Source: Bacillota bacterium (GTDB lineage: Bacteria > Bacillota > Dethiobacteria > DTU022). From it: a stretch of DNA of 52,785 nt. The notes under the pieces were generated by a model. It ran no database searches. It was given only the letters and a program-made list of their open reading frames with translations, and was not told where the DNA came from. The DNA lies in contig JAAYGO010000215.1 in NCBI GenBank assembly GCA_012727685.1, forward strand, positions 1 through 52,785, in the 5' to 3' direction. This document shows positions 33,683 to 40,540 of this stretch, piece by piece (position 1 is the first letter of the stretch; the number at the start of each line of letters is the position of its first letter). The position numbers and the translations under genes were made by a program.

Positions 33683-34045
33683 ATGCGTCAGATGGTGCGT
33701 AGTTTTAGAGATGCCTTTGCCGGGCTTTTCTACTGTTTCGCCACCCAGCGCAATATGACCATCCATGCGGCCATCGGTGCAGCGGTGCTTTTACTTGCCT
33801 TTGTGCTGAAGGTGCCGCTGCTGGAGATGCTCTTCCTGCTTACGGCGGCAGCGGCGGCGCTCATTGCGGAAGCTTTTAATACCGCCCTGGAAAAAGCGGT
33901 GGATGTGGCGACCAGGGAAAAAAATGACCTGGCGCACATTGCCAAGGATGTGGCGGCGGGGGCAGTCCTCTTAACTTCAGTTTACGCCGCGGTGGTCGTA
34001 GTGATTATTTTGGGTCCGCGGCTTTGGCGGCTGCTGTTGCGTTAA
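33683..34045 (+). CDS. dgkA: Undecaprenol/diacylglycerol kinase DgkA
   Basis: This 120-aa membrane kinase has three helices and the motif EAFNTALEKAVD with FCFATQRNMTIH at the start. Gram-positive DgkA phosphorylates undecaprenol for cell-wall carrier recycling. AGGAGGAAG lies before the ATG. It is the last gene of the yqfC-dgkA run. Confidence 0.95.
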   Translation: MRQMVRSFRDAFAGLFYCFATQRNMTIHAAIGAAVLLLAFVLKVPLLEMLFLLTAAAAALIAEAFNTALEKAVDVATREKNDLAHIAKDVAAGAVLLTSVYAAVVVVIILGPRLWRLLLR

Positions 34046-34050
34046 AAATT

Positions 34051-34070
34051 AAAGATTGTTAACAATCTTT
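34051..34070. repeat. Perfect 20-bp palindrome after dgkA
   Basis: AAAGATTGTTAACAATCTTT is perfectly self-complementary and is followed by an AT-rich stretch before the DUF881 gene. There is no T-run of terminator type. It could be an operator for the downstream gene or a hairpin ending the dgkA mRNA. Confidence 0.55.
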
Positions 34071-34149
34071 CCAAATATTTAATACCGGAATTATTTTTTC
34101 GTGCGATAATTATTATAGATAGAACATGGACAGTCGGGGGGGCGACAGA

Positions 34150-35202
34150 ATGATTCGCAAAGAGCCTGCTTTTAGGCTCAAACCTTACCGGATCATCATC
34201 GTGATCTTGCTGCTAGTCAATACTGCTCTGGTTGTTTGGGCTTTGTATTTATTGCAGGGGATGTTTCCCAGCAGCGCCACCCGCTTTGGCTATAAACAAG
34301 AAGTCGCACAAGATCTGGCTGCATACAACCAGCGCCTGGCGACCGATTTAAATGTGCTTGATCGCAAGGAGGTTAAGGAGGCCCTGGCGACATTTAATTA
34401 CGATATCGCCATGGCGTCGACCAGCGACGAACTGACCCAGGTGATCTTGAACCATGGCCGCCGGGTCCAGGAGATCATCCTGCGGGAAGCGGAAAACAAG
34501 CTTTTAGACCAGTTGCTGGCCGTGGTGAACCAGGATGCGAATGTCCGGGCCATCGTGGATAGGACTTATTTGAAGGTGAACGTAACCGATCAGGAGATCA
34601 CCACCGTCCCCAATGGGATTCTGCTGCCCGCCACTATCAGCCAGATGGAGCAGCTATTGCCGCCCGACCGGGCCTTATCGCAGCAGTCCATCGATATTGA
34701 AATAGCGGAAGGTGTGGGGCGCTTTGCTGTGCCGTATAACCCGGTGGAGCACATCCAGAGCCTATCCGACGAGCTGGACGCGCTGCGGGTCAAGCACCAT
34801 GAACTCCGGGTGGCGACGGGGCTGGCGGAGATGAGCGGCGAGGGCATCGTGATACACCTCTACGACAAAGTCGGGGGGACCACCACCGCTTCCATTATTC
34901 ATGATACCGATATCCGGGATGTGGTGAACGAGCTGTTCGCCTCGGGGGCACAGGGTGTAAGCGTGGGAGGGGAACGGTTGATCGTAACCTCCTCGATCCG
35001 CTGCACCGGTCCCTTGATTAAAGTGAATGACAAGCTGATCAGCGTCAACCCGGTCGAGATCCAGGCGGTGGGCGATCCGAATCTGCTGGTCAGCGGTTTG
35101 GATATCATTCGTTCGACCATGGAGCTTAAGCGGGGCCTGCGTTTTGAGATAACCCGTTCCGATTCATTGCAGCTTCCCGCTTATGCGCGCAGCAGCCAGT
35201 AG
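34150..35202 (+). CDS. DUF881-containing membrane protein
   Basis: This 350-aa protein has one N-terminal helix (RIIIVILLLVNTALVVWALYLL), an unassigned extracytoplasmic domain (about 35-190) and a C-terminal DUF881 domain with a coiled stretch ELDALRVKHHELRVATGL, EGIVIHLYDK, IIHDTDIRDVVNELFASGAQ and NPVEIQAVGDP. DUF881 proteins of Bacillus (YlxW/YlxX) are linked to division and sporulation loci; this one stands alone. ATG 34150 has GGGGGGG at proper spacing; the ATG at 34126 does not. Function unknown. Confidence 0.78.
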   Translation: MIRKEPAFRLKPYRIIIVILLLVNTALVVWALYLLQGMFPSSATRFGYKQEVAQDLAAYNQRLATDLNVLDRKEVKEALATFNYDIAMASTSDELTQVILNHGRRVQEIILREAENKLLDQLLAVVNQDANVRAIVDRTYLKVNVTDQEITTVPNGILLPATISQMEQLLPPDRALSQQSIDIEIAEGVGRFAVPYNPVEHIQSLSDELDALRVKHHELRVATGLAEMSGEGIVIHLYDKVGGTTTASIIHDTDIRDVVNELFASGAQGVSVGGERLIVTSSIRCTGPLIKVNDKLISVNPVEIQAVGDPNLLVSGLDIIRSTMELKRGLRFEITRSDSLQLPAYARSSQ

Positions 35203-35251
35203 CTCCTGCCTCGCAGAACATTTAACCGTTTTCGAAAGGGTTTGAACGCCG

Positions 35252-36073
35252 ATGTTCAGCAATCAAGCTTTGCTGGCCGCAGCCCGGGCCGCCCGGGAGA
35301 GGGCTTACGCCCCCTATTCCGCTTTTAAAGTGGGCGCCGCCTTGCTGACGGAGGAAGGGCGCCTCTTTACCGGGGCTAATATCGAAAACGCTTCCTATGG
35401 CCTCACCATCTGCGCCGAGCGTACGGCTGTAGCGGCGGCGGTTAACGCCGGCTGCCGGCATTTTAAGCGCATCGCCATCGTTGCCGATTGCGCGCCGCCG
35501 CCGGCGCCCTGCGGCGCCTGCAGGCAGGTCCTGGCGGAACTGGCACCGCGGATTGACGTGGTAATGGGCAACCTGCACGGGGCCGTTGTGGAGCACAACC
35601 TTGCCGTGCTGCTGCCTGACGCTTTCCGTGCCGATCAGCTTCGACTGGAGGCGGGGGGAGACCCCGCCGAGGCGGAAGAGTGGCGCCTGCCGCTCAACAT
35701 GAACCCGATCGGGTATGTGGAAAACGACTTTCGCGAACCGCGCGCTGTCCCTAAGAATTACCGCGAGCTGCTCTCCCGGATCGTGATCGCCCCGGATCTG
35801 GAGGAAGGCCTCTATCGCATCGAGGAAGAGCCGCGCCTGATCGTCATCGCTTACCTGCACCGCTCGCGGGGGTATGCGCTGAAGGAGGAGCGCCGTGGCC
35901 GGGGCAGTGCCGTGTACGGTGTCTTTGCCTGCCGGACTTCCCAGAGGCCCAACAAGCTGGCGTTAACCGAGGTGGAGCTGGTCAAGCGGGAGGGTAATAT
36001 CCTTACGGTTAGGGGGCTGGACTTGATTAACGGCACCCCGATCCTTGACTTAAAGCCCGTGATCGCCGGGTAA
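35252..36073 (+). CDS. Cytidine deaminase fused to a TrmO/TsaA-like domain
   Basis: This single 273-aa frame has two domains. Residues 1-128 are a complete cytidine deaminase: GANIENASYGLTICAERTA with zinc Cys54 and catalytic Glu56, then PCGACRQ with Cys87 and Cys90. This deaminates cytidine/deoxycytidine in pyrimidine salvage. Residues about 150-273 match the TrmO/TsaA (YaeB) fold: NPIGYVEND, IVIAPDLEEGLYRIEE, YLHRSRG, GVFACRTSQRPNKLALTEVEL and LDLINGTPILDLKP. TrmO N6-methylates t6A37 in tRNA using SAM. The usual RSPxRPNPIGL is here RTSQRPNKLAL, so activity is uncertain. No frameshift or internal stop is seen, so the fusion is real in this sequence. In other Firmicutes cdd stands alone before era. 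Confidence 0.9.
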   Translation: MFSNQALLAAARAARERAYAPYSAFKVGAALLTEEGRLFTGANIENASYGLTICAERTAVAAAVNAGCRHFKRIAIVADCAPPPAPCGACRQVLAELAPRIDVVMGNLHGAVVEHNLAVLLPDAFRADQLRLEAGGDPAEAEEWRLPLNMNPIGYVENDFREPRAVPKNYRELLSRIVIAPDLEEGLYRIEEEPRLIVIAYLHRSRGYALKEERRGRGSAVYGVFACRTSQRPNKLALTEVELVKREGNILTVRGLDLINGTPILDLKPVIAG

Positions 36074-36119
36074 AGGCAGCGCGCGGGAGGGCATACTAGT
36101 TGTCACAGGGATGGCTTTG

Positions 36120-36400
36120 TCACTGAGGCTGTCGCTCCGGTTCGCTCGTTAGATGTGCTGCGGCTCACCGGCGGCCTTCCGCCTGGGCTGCCCTCGACAG
36201 TCGCGCGTCCTGCGCTCCTGTCTCGGCGGCCTGCGAAGTGGGAGGTGAGAGGTGAGAAGTTAGAGGTGAGATCTCATGAATAACAGTAACATGGTCTTTT
36301 TTTCTCACTTCTAACATCTCACTTCCCACTTCTCATCAGCCAGGCCTTGGTTCGCCTGCACATCTAGCCACTCGCTCACAGTCGCTCCAGCTTTCAGTGA
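36120..36400. repeat. Composite palindromic element (MITE-like) between cdd and era
   Basis: Nested inverted repeats span this 281-bp block: outer TCACTGA (36120-36126)/TCAGTGA (36394-36400), then TTAGATGTGC (36149-36158)/GCACATCTAG (36358-36367), and an inner GAAGTGGGAGGTGAGA (36235-36250) with TCTCACTTCCCACTTC (36317-36332; 15 of 16 pairs). The inner arm consists of GAAGT-GGTGAGA repeats. No gene is visible in the whole gap 36074-36497. The left side also has a TTGTCACAGGGATGGCTT unit. Confidence 0.7.
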
Positions 36401-36497
36401 TAAATGAAGCAAGGTTTTATAGCCTTGTTGACACCTCCACCAATTTAATAGGGTATTAGAGGCACACTACAACGATTGCACAAAGAGGTAAGTTCGT

Positions 36498-37382
36498 ATG
36501 CACCGTTCCGGCTTCGCAGCGCTTATCGGCAGGCCCAATGTGGGCAAATCGACTTTGCTCAATGCCCTGGCGGGCGAAAAAATCGCCATTGTTACCGATA
36601 AACCGCAAACCACCCGCAACCGCATCCGCGCGGTGTTGACCAGGGATGAAGCCCAGGTGATCTTCATCGATACTCCAGGTTTACATAAACCGAAACACAA
36701 GCTCGGCACAGCCATGGTCCAGGCGGCACGCGCCACCATGCGCGAGGTGGACGTGATCTGCTTTGTGGTGGAGGCGCAGCGCGCTCCCGGCCCCGGTGAT
36801 CGCCATATCGCCGCCCTCTTCGACAAGGGAGCGGCGCCGGTTTTCCTCGTCCTCAATAAAATCGATCTGATCGGACCGCAGGAAATAGAAAAGCAGCTCT
36901 CCCTTTACCGCGAACTTTTTGACTTTGATGCCTGCTTCCCCGTTTCCGCCCTTGCACGGAGCAAGCTGGACGCCCTGGTAGAGGCGGTGATCGCGCGCCT
37001 CCCCGAAGGGCCTCGCTATTACCCGCCGGAGATGATCACCGACCAGCCGGAACGGTTTATTGCCGCGGAAATAATCCGCGAAAAAATGATCAATGCCACC
37101 CGCGATGAAATACCTTTTTCCATCGCCGTTGTTGTTGAAGAAATGAGACCCCGGGAGGGGAAAGAGATCATCGATATCCGGGCCGTTATTTACGTGGAGC
37201 GCCCCTCCCAGGCCGGGATTGTGATCGGCAAGGGGGGCTTTTTGCTCAAGGAAGCCGGCAGTGCGGCGCGAGCGGAGCTGGAGCTGCTGCTGGGACAGCA
37301 GGTTTACCTGGACCTCTGGGTCAAAGTAAAACGCGATTGGCGCAACCGCGAGGGAAGCCTGCAGGAATTCGGGTATTCATAA
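36498..37382 (+). CDS. era: GTPase Era
   Basis: Era binds 16S rRNA near its 3' end in 30S assembly. The protein is 294 aa: G1 GRPNVGKST, G2 in DKPQTTRNRI, G3 DTPG, G4 NKID, then the C-terminal KH domain with VIGKGGFLLKEAGSAARAELE. GAGGTAAG precedes the ATG. A TTGACA at 36428 may belong to its promoter but no good -10 is at standard spacing. Confidence 0.97.
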   Translation: MHRSGFAALIGRPNVGKSTLLNALAGEKIAIVTDKPQTTRNRIRAVLTRDEAQVIFIDTPGLHKPKHKLGTAMVQAARATMREVDVICFVVEAQRAPGPGDRHIAALFDKGAAPVFLVLNKIDLIGPQEIEKQLSLYRELFDFDACFPVSALARSKLDALVEAVIARLPEGPRYYPPEMITDQPERFIAAEIIREKMINATRDEIPFSIAVVVEEMRPREGKEIIDIRAVIYVERPSQAGIVIGKGGFLLKEAGSAARAELELLLGQQVYLDLWVKVKRDWRNREGSLQEFGYS

Positions 37383-37405
37383 TCATAAAGGGAAGAGAAA
37401 AGAGA

Positions 37406-38134
37406 ATGGCCGATAGAACTTTTAAAACCGATGCGCTGGTCCTGCTCAGCCGGCCCCTCGGAGAAGCGGATCGCCTCATCACCCTGCTCACCTGGGAGCG
37501 GGGCAAAATTTCGGCCGTAGCCCGGGGCGCCCGTAAAACGAAAAGCAAGCTCGCCGCCGGCGTGGACCTTTTTACTTATGGCCAGTACATCTTATACCAG
37601 GGGCGCGGACTGGCCACCATCACCGGCCAGCAGGTAAAGGAACATTTTCAGTATTTTCGGGGAGATGTAGCCCTCTATCCCTTTGGCCTTTACCTGGCCG
37701 AGTTGACCGGAAAAGCCATTAGCGGTGAAGAACCGTGCCGCCCTGTCTGCCACCTGTTACTGGAAGGATGGCGCTTGCTGGGAGAAGATCTTGACCGGGA
37801 ACTGCTCTGCCGGGCTTTTGAACTGAAACTGGCGGATCTGCTCGGCTACCGCCCCAACCTGAACGGCTGCTTCCTTTGCGGTTCGCCGGAGACCGCCTGG
37901 TTCAACCAGGCCCATGGCAGCCTGACCTGTAAACAGTGCGGTGGCGGCGGCGTGAGGGTGGCTCCGGATACTGTGGCGCTGGCCGTCAGGCTGCTGGAGG
38001 CCCCCTTAAGGCAGGTGCGGCTGCTCCGTGCCCTCTCCCGCCAAAAGGAAGAACTTGCCGGCCTCACCGGGAGCTTTTTAAAATACCATCTCGAAATCGA
38101 CAGCTTGCGTTCCCTGCGCTTTTTCAGGGATTGA
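37406..38134 (+). CDS. recO: DNA repair protein RecO
   Basis: RecO anneals DNA and helps load RecA with RecR. The protein is 242 aa from ATG 37406; a longer frame from 37337 overlaps era and is not needed. The N-terminal OB fold is FKTDALVLLSRPLGEADRLI and TWERGKISAVARGARKTKS. The zinc finger is CFLCGSPE with CKQCGGGG. The gene follows era by about 25 bp. Confidence 0.95.
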   Translation: MADRTFKTDALVLLSRPLGEADRLITLLTWERGKISAVARGARKTKSKLAAGVDLFTYGQYILYQGRGLATITGQQVKEHFQYFRGDVALYPFGLYLAELTGKAISGEEPCRPVCHLLLEGWRLLGEDLDRELLCRAFELKLADLLGYRPNLNGCFLCGSPETAWFNQAHGSLTCKQCGGGGVRVAPDTVALAVRLLEAPLRQVRLLRALSRQKEELAGLTGSFLKYHLEIDSLRSLRFFRD

Positions 38135-38181
38135 AACAGTCGGGACAGGTCAGAATAAAGCCGATCCTCCATGCGGATAAA

Positions 38182-38221
38182 AGCCTCCGCAGATCGTTAA
38201 AATAAGACTAAAAAGGAGGCT
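38182..38221 (+). promoter_or_regulatory. Inverted repeat covering the ribosome site of the DUF4342 gene
   Basis: AGCCTCC (38182-38188) can pair with GGAGGCT (38215-38221), which contains the Shine-Dalgarno of the gene starting at 38232. Formation of this hairpin would hide the ribosome site. Simple pairing evidence only. Confidence 0.35.
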
Positions 38222-38231
38222 CGCAAACGCC

Positions 38232-38636
38232 ATGGAGATTCCGCTGGATGCCATTGAAGCTCTGCGCGCGAGGGTGAACTTGACTTATCGCCAGGCCAGG
38301 GACCTGCTGGAGGAAACCGGGGGCGACCTGGTTGAAGCATTGATCTATCTGGAAGAGAACAAGGAAAAATTTATTGATCAGGCGGCCGGCCGGGGCAGGG
38401 AGTTTGTCCATCAAGCCCGCCATCTTGCCAGCCGGCTGCACCATACCAGGGTCAAGGTCAAGGTCAAGGATAAGACCTTGCTGGAGTTGCCGGTCACGGT
38501 GACCGCCCTGGGAGCGGCGGTTTTTCCCAAGGTGGCCGCTTTGGGCATGATCGGGCTGCTCCTTTCGCGCGGTTCGATCGAGGTGAAGGGAGACCAGGCT
38601 ACAGAGACGGAGCCGGAAGCGGACAAGAGCCGGTGA
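38232..38636 (+). CDS. DUF4342 protein with UBA-like N-terminus
   Basis: This 134-aa protein has a UBA/EF-Ts-like helical N-terminus (ALRARVNLTYRQARDLLEETGGDLVEALIYLEE, in parts) followed by a DUF4342 domain with KVKDKTLLELPVTVTALGAAVFPKVAALGMIGLLLSRG (in parts), which includes one hydrophobic helix. The family is widespread in Clostridia and lacks a known function. It lies between recO and the T-box leader, the place where glycyl-tRNA synthetase genes stand in many Firmicutes. Confidence 0.8.
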   Translation: MEIPLDAIEALRARVNLTYRQARDLLEETGGDLVEALIYLEENKEKFIDQAAGRGREFVHQARHLASRLHHTRVKVKVKDKTLLELPVTVTALGAAVFPKVAALGMIGLLLSRGSIEVKGDQATETEPEADKSR

Positions 38637-38667
38637 AGTCGTCCGCAAAAAAGTTTGCCATTTTCCC

Positions 38668-38696
38668 TTGACAATATTTGCTCCGGTTGCTACTAT
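38668..38696 (+). promoter_or_regulatory. Sigma-A promoter of the T-box transcript
   Basis: TTGACA (38668-38673), a 17-nt spacer and TACTAT (38691-38696) sit immediately before the T-box leader. The start site should be near 38703. Confidence 0.8.
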
Positions 38697-38702
38697 AAAT
38701 TT

Positions 38703-38939
38703 TAAAAATAAAAATGATCGTGCCGTGAAGGAAAGGGATGCCGGAGCAACACTTTGCAAAACAATTTGCAAAATAGAGCGAGCCGGGGAGGGTGCAAGCC
38801 CGGCAAACAGCCGGCAGTGGCAGTCCGGAGCAGATAACTCATAATTCGAGCGGGTTCGCCTTTTGGCGGGCCAAGTAGGGTGGAACCGCGGGAAAACCTC
38901 CCGTCCCTAGGTTTAGGTGGGGGCAGGTGGTTTTTTTTT
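38703..38939 (+). promoter_or_regulatory. T-box leader (tRNA-sensing riboswitch) with terminator
   Basis: The invariant T-box sequence AGGGTGGAACCGCG is exact at 38877-38890. Upstream, GAGCGAGCCGGGGAGGGTG...AAGCCCGGC is the usual Stem I distal motif, followed by AACTC...GAG, the region that normally contains the specifier loop. Downstream lie CCTCCCGTCCCT, a GGGGGCAGGTGG arm and nine Ts (38931-38939), the terminator. Such leaders sense uncharged tRNA and antiterminate. The gene behind it is not a synthetase but a CcpN-like repressor. The specifier codon cannot be fixed by eye (CTC and AAC are candidates from the loop); glycine would be expected from synteny. Confidence 0.88.
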
Positions 38940-39002
38940 AAAAAAAGGCAAAGTAAGGTGCGGTTATTAAATTAGTGGGAAGGGCAGGAACTGTGATGAC
39001 CT

Positions 39003-39020
39003 ATATAGTATATACTATAT
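39003..39020. promoter_or_regulatory. 18-bp palindrome before the CBS repressor, candidate operator
   Basis: ATATAGTATATACTATAT is a perfect palindrome 40 bp before the repressor gene. Its TATA-rich form resembles binding sites of CcpN-type repressors. Autoregulation is a reasonable inference. The gap 38940-39061 holds no gene. Confidence 0.5.
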
Positions 39021-39061
39021 GGTTTGCTAAATCCAGAACAGGCTAGCCTATATGCTTTTTA

Positions 39062-39697
39062 ATGGAGGTGGCGGTAATCGACCTGAGTGAAAGACAAAAG
39101 GAGATCCTGGAGATCGTGAAAGCATTGGGCCCGATTTCCGGAGAAGAGATTGCCGCCCGGTTAAATGTCTCGCGGGCGGCGCTGCGGCCATGCCTGGCAG
39201 TGCTGACCATGTCTGGGCTGCTCGCGGCACGTCCCCGCGTCGGCTACTATTTTACCGGCAAAGAGAAGCACAATCTGCTAGCCGATTACCTGGAGCGCTT
39301 TAAGGTCAGTGAGATCAAGGCTGTACCCGCGGTAGTGCGCGAGGAGACGCCGGTGAGCGAAGCCATTGTCACCCTTTTCGTTGAGGATGTGGGCACTCTT
39401 TTCGTGGTCTCCGAGGAGGGCTGCCTGCAGGGGGTTGTTTCCCGCAAAGATCTGCTGAAGGCAGCCATCGGGACTACCGACCTCACTAAGATTCCGGTAA
39501 CCGTGATCATGACAAGAATGCCGAATATTGTGACAATCGATCCCGAGGCGAGCATGCTGGAGGCAGCCAGGAAAATTGTTGAATATCAGATCGATGCCCT
39601 GCCCGTAGTAAAAGAGCATTCCAAGGGTAAACTGAAGCTGCTGGGAAAGGTCACCAAGACCACGTTAGTCCGGTTGCTGGCGGAAATCAGCAGCTAG
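39062..39697 (+). CDS. CcpN-like transcriptional repressor (HTH plus two CBS)
   Basis: This protein of up to 211 aa has an N-terminal winged helix (LSERQKEILEIVKALGPISGEEIAARLNVSRAALRPCLAVL, in parts) and a tandem CBS pair (about 80-205, TLFVVSEEGCLQGVVSRKDLL and IDALPVVKE). In Bacillus CcpN (YqzB) represses gluconeogenic genes and is paired with YqfL (PpsR). Here it precedes ppsR and ppdK. The start is uncertain: ATG 39062 has no ribosome site before it, while GGAGG at 39064-39068 lies inside the frame and would serve a start at ATC 39077, leaving a protein beginning IDLSERQ as relatives do. Confidence 0.88.
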   Translation: MEVAVIDLSERQKEILEIVKALGPISGEEIAARLNVSRAALRPCLAVLTMSGLLAARPRVGYYFTGKEKHNLLADYLERFKVSEIKAVPAVVREETPVSEAIVTLFVEDVGTLFVVSEEGCLQGVVSRKDLLKAAIGTTDLTKIPVTVIMTRMPNIVTIDPEASMLEAARKIVEYQIDALPVVKEHSKGKLKLLGKVTKTTLVRLLAEISS

Positions 39698-39718
39698 TCA
39701 CGGAGGAGGTTGGTTTGC

Positions 39719-40534
39719 TTGAGCGAGGCCGCAGAAAAGACTATCGTCTACATTCTCTCAGACTCAGTGGGCGATACAGCCGAACTGGTAGTTAAAGCCG
39801 CCGCCAGCCAGTATGATTCCGGCAGCATGGAACTGCGCCGGTTTCCTTTTGTCAACGACCCGGCCGTCATAACCGAGATCTTTGAAGAGGCCGCGGGAAA
39901 CAACAGCATCGTGGCCTATACCCTGGTTCTGCCCGAGCTGCGCCGCGCCGTGGAGCGTGAAGCAGCCCGTTTTGGCGTAGCCACCGCCGATATTATGGGG
40001 CCCACCATGGAGGCCCTGGCCAGCGTGATGAAAAGGGACCCCTACCTGGAACCGGGGCGGATCCGGCGCCTGGATGAGGATTATTTCAAGCGGATCGCCG
40101 CCGTGGAGTTCGCGGTTAAATATGACGACGGCAAAGACCCGCGCGGCCTGATCCAGGCCGAAGTGGTGTTAATCGGCGTATCCCGAACCTCGAAAACCCC
40201 ACTGAGCATGTACCTGGCGCACAAGCGGGTGCTGGCGGCGAACCTGCCCCTGGTGCCCGAAGTGGATCCGCCGGAAGAGCTGTTCTGGATTCCTGCGAAA
40301 AAAGTGATCGGTTTGGATATCGATCCCTACCAGTTGCGCCGTATCCGCCGGGAGCGCTTGAATGCCCTTGGCTTGGATACCCATGCCAGCTATGCCTCCC
40401 TGGAGCGGATCATGGAGGAGCTGGAATATGCCCGCCGGATTTTTAGGAAGGTGGGCTGCATGATTTTCGATGTTTCAAATAAAGCAGTAGAAGAAGTAGC
40501 CAACAAAATCTTACAGGTGATCAGAGGAGGTTGA
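39719..40534 (+). CDS. ppsR: Pyruvate phosphate dikinase regulatory protein PpsR (YqfL)
   Basis: This bifunctional enzyme phosphorylates PPDK with ADP and removes the phosphate with Pi, switching PPDK off and on. It is 271 aa from TTG 39719, with GGAGGAGG 9 nt upstream. The family motifs are IYILSDSVGDTAELV-like at the start, P-loop GVSRTSKTPLSMYLA and the central KYDDGKDPRG. It lies between the CcpN-like gene and ppdK, its target. Confidence 0.95.
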   Translation: MSEAAEKTIVYILSDSVGDTAELVVKAAASQYDSGSMELRRFPFVNDPAVITEIFEEAAGNNSIVAYTLVLPELRRAVEREAARFGVATADIMGPTMEALASVMKRDPYLEPGRIRRLDEDYFKRIAAVEFAVKYDDGKDPRGLIQAEVVLIGVSRTSKTPLSMYLAHKRVLAANLPLVPEVDPPEELFWIPAKKVIGLDIDPYQLRRIRRERLNALGLDTHASYASLERIMEELEYARRIFRKVGCMIFDVSNKAVEEVANKILQVIRGG

Positions 40535-40540
40535 TGTTCG

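Noticed and set aside
36428..36460. Possible sigma-A promoter before era (TTGACA at 36428)
   Set aside because: No acceptable -10 at 16-18 nt spacing; era may depend on read-through from the deaminase gene or another promoter.
36074..36497. Possible gene or CRISPR-like array in the repeat-rich gap before era
   Set aside because: The GAAGT/GGTGAGA units are short and arranged as inverted arms, without equal spacers, so no CRISPR array; no open frame of note.
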